Positions 63,837 through 64,000 of a stretch of DNA of 64,000 nt are shown here, piece after piece. Below the pieces are notes generated by a model, which was not told where the DNA came from, ran no database searches, and worked only from the letters and a program-made list of their open reading frames with translations. How positions within the stretch are numbered: the first letter of the stretch is position 1; each line of letters starts with the position of its first letter. Origin of the DNA: Rostratula benghalensis (lineage: Eukaryota > Chordata > Aves > Charadriiformes > Rostratulidae); assembly GCA_013399305.1 (NCBI GenBank), contig VXAI01000039.1:979524-1043523 (forward strand). Direction: 5' to 3'. Position numbers and translations under genes: made by a program.

Positions 63837-64000
63837 CGCTATCCCTCCTCCCTCCCGGCTCCCGTCACTGCAGCAACGGCGGCAATCCCCGCCCACACTT
63901 CCGCCCGCACCCGGCCAATCCCGAGCTGCGGCGCCCGGACGTGACACCCCGCGGAGAGACCGGGGCGGAGGCGCGGCCTCACCGGGGCCCGCCCCCACGG
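63834..64000 (-). promoter_or_regulatory. TNKS: TNKS 5'UTR and proximal promoter with GC boxes and a CCAAT core
   Basis: These 167 bases lie directly upstream of the start codon. Visible elements are GC boxes at 63,887-63,896 (ccccgcccac), 63,962-63,969 (ggggcgga) and 63,988-63,996 (cccgccccc), and a CCAAT core at 63,915-63,919 on the plus strand. These are matches to Sp/KLF and NF-Y cores; occupancy is not shown by sequence. The frame of TNKS stays open through this stretch, but with no upstream in-frame ATG, so the annotated start stands. How much is UTR and how much promoter is unknown. Confidence 0.6.
63896..63903 (-). promoter_or_regulatory. ETS-family site (CGGAAGTG)
   Basis: The minus strand reads CGGAAGTG about 63-70 bases upstream of the TNKS ATG, the GABPA/ELK-type ETS consensus common just upstream of CpG-island transcription starts. 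It adjoins the GC box at 63,887-63,896. Motif match only. Confidence 0.5.

Larger units (their letters stand above)
63110..64000. promoter_or_regulatory. CpG island covering the TNKS promoter, 5'UTR and exon 1
   Basis: Base composition changes sharply near 63,110-63,160, from AT-rich intron to GC-rich DNA with many CpG dinucleotides, and stays so to the right edge. This is the usual CpG-island start of a housekeeping gene and covers the 167 bases upstream of the ATG, all of exon 1 and the first 230 bases of intron 1. No TATA box is seen upstream of the ATG, which fits dispersed initiation. The transcription start cannot be placed, and the island probably continues beyond the window. Confidence 0.85.

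Noticed and set aside
63348..63944. Plus-strand ORFs of 198 and 144 codons across TNKS exon 1
   Set aside because: They mirror the GC-rich exon 1 on the other strand; Arg/Gly-rich low complexity with no domain, explained by lack of stops in GC-rich DNA.
1..64000. CRISPR arrays, operons, tRNA or rRNA genes
   Set aside because: No regularly spaced repeats, ribosome binding sites, tRNA box A/B pairs or rRNA-like sequence seen; the window is vertebrate intron DNA.

Overview
The window looks like bird nuclear DNA. It is AT-rich and intron-like, it carries several CR1 LINE fragments, and it has LTRs of a type I recognise from bird ERVL-like families. One long gene with GT-AG introns dominates. The species cannot be named from sequence; the LTR types lean towards a bird outside the chicken lineage (weak inference). 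Nothing bacterial or viral-genomic is present, and nearly all ORFs of 60-230 codons are chance open frames in introns or repeat relics.

The only protein-coding gene I can support is the 5' part of tankyrase-1 (TNKS, PARP5A) on the minus strand. Promoter, 5'UTR and CpG island are at the right edge (about 63,110-64,000). Exon 1 (63,338-63,833) codes for the N-terminal His/Pro/Ser-rich region and the start of the first ankyrin repeat cluster. Exon 2 (51,906-52,130) and exon 3 (32,504-32,599) continue the ankyrin cluster. All three junctions are phase 1, and the joined frame gives the first 272 residues without a stop. Intron 1 is 11.2 kb, intron 2 is 19.3 kb, and intron 3 fills positions 1-32,503 and leaves the window, so the rest of the ankyrin clusters, the SAM domain and the PARP domain lie outside.

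The introns hold old retrotransposons: a 0.9 kb CR1 with the end of its reverse transcriptase (2,445-3,355), a CR1 with endonuclease remains but no reverse transcriptase core (39,780-40,967), four short CR1 3' ends, and three LTR copies (15,664-16,215; 20,738-21,043; 59,133-59,879). The last is a near-complete solo LTR with matching flanking duplications. All three LTRs and all but one CR1 are antisense to TNKS.

The structures least explained by known repeats are two inverted repeats. One has 206-bp arms, about 93% identical, at 49,836-50,041 and 51,471-51,675, starting 231 nt downstream of the exon 2 donor. The other has 32-bp perfect arms at 19,827-19,858 and 20,212-20,243. Both would fold in the TNKS pre-mRNA. 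I found no evidence of a new multi-gene system.
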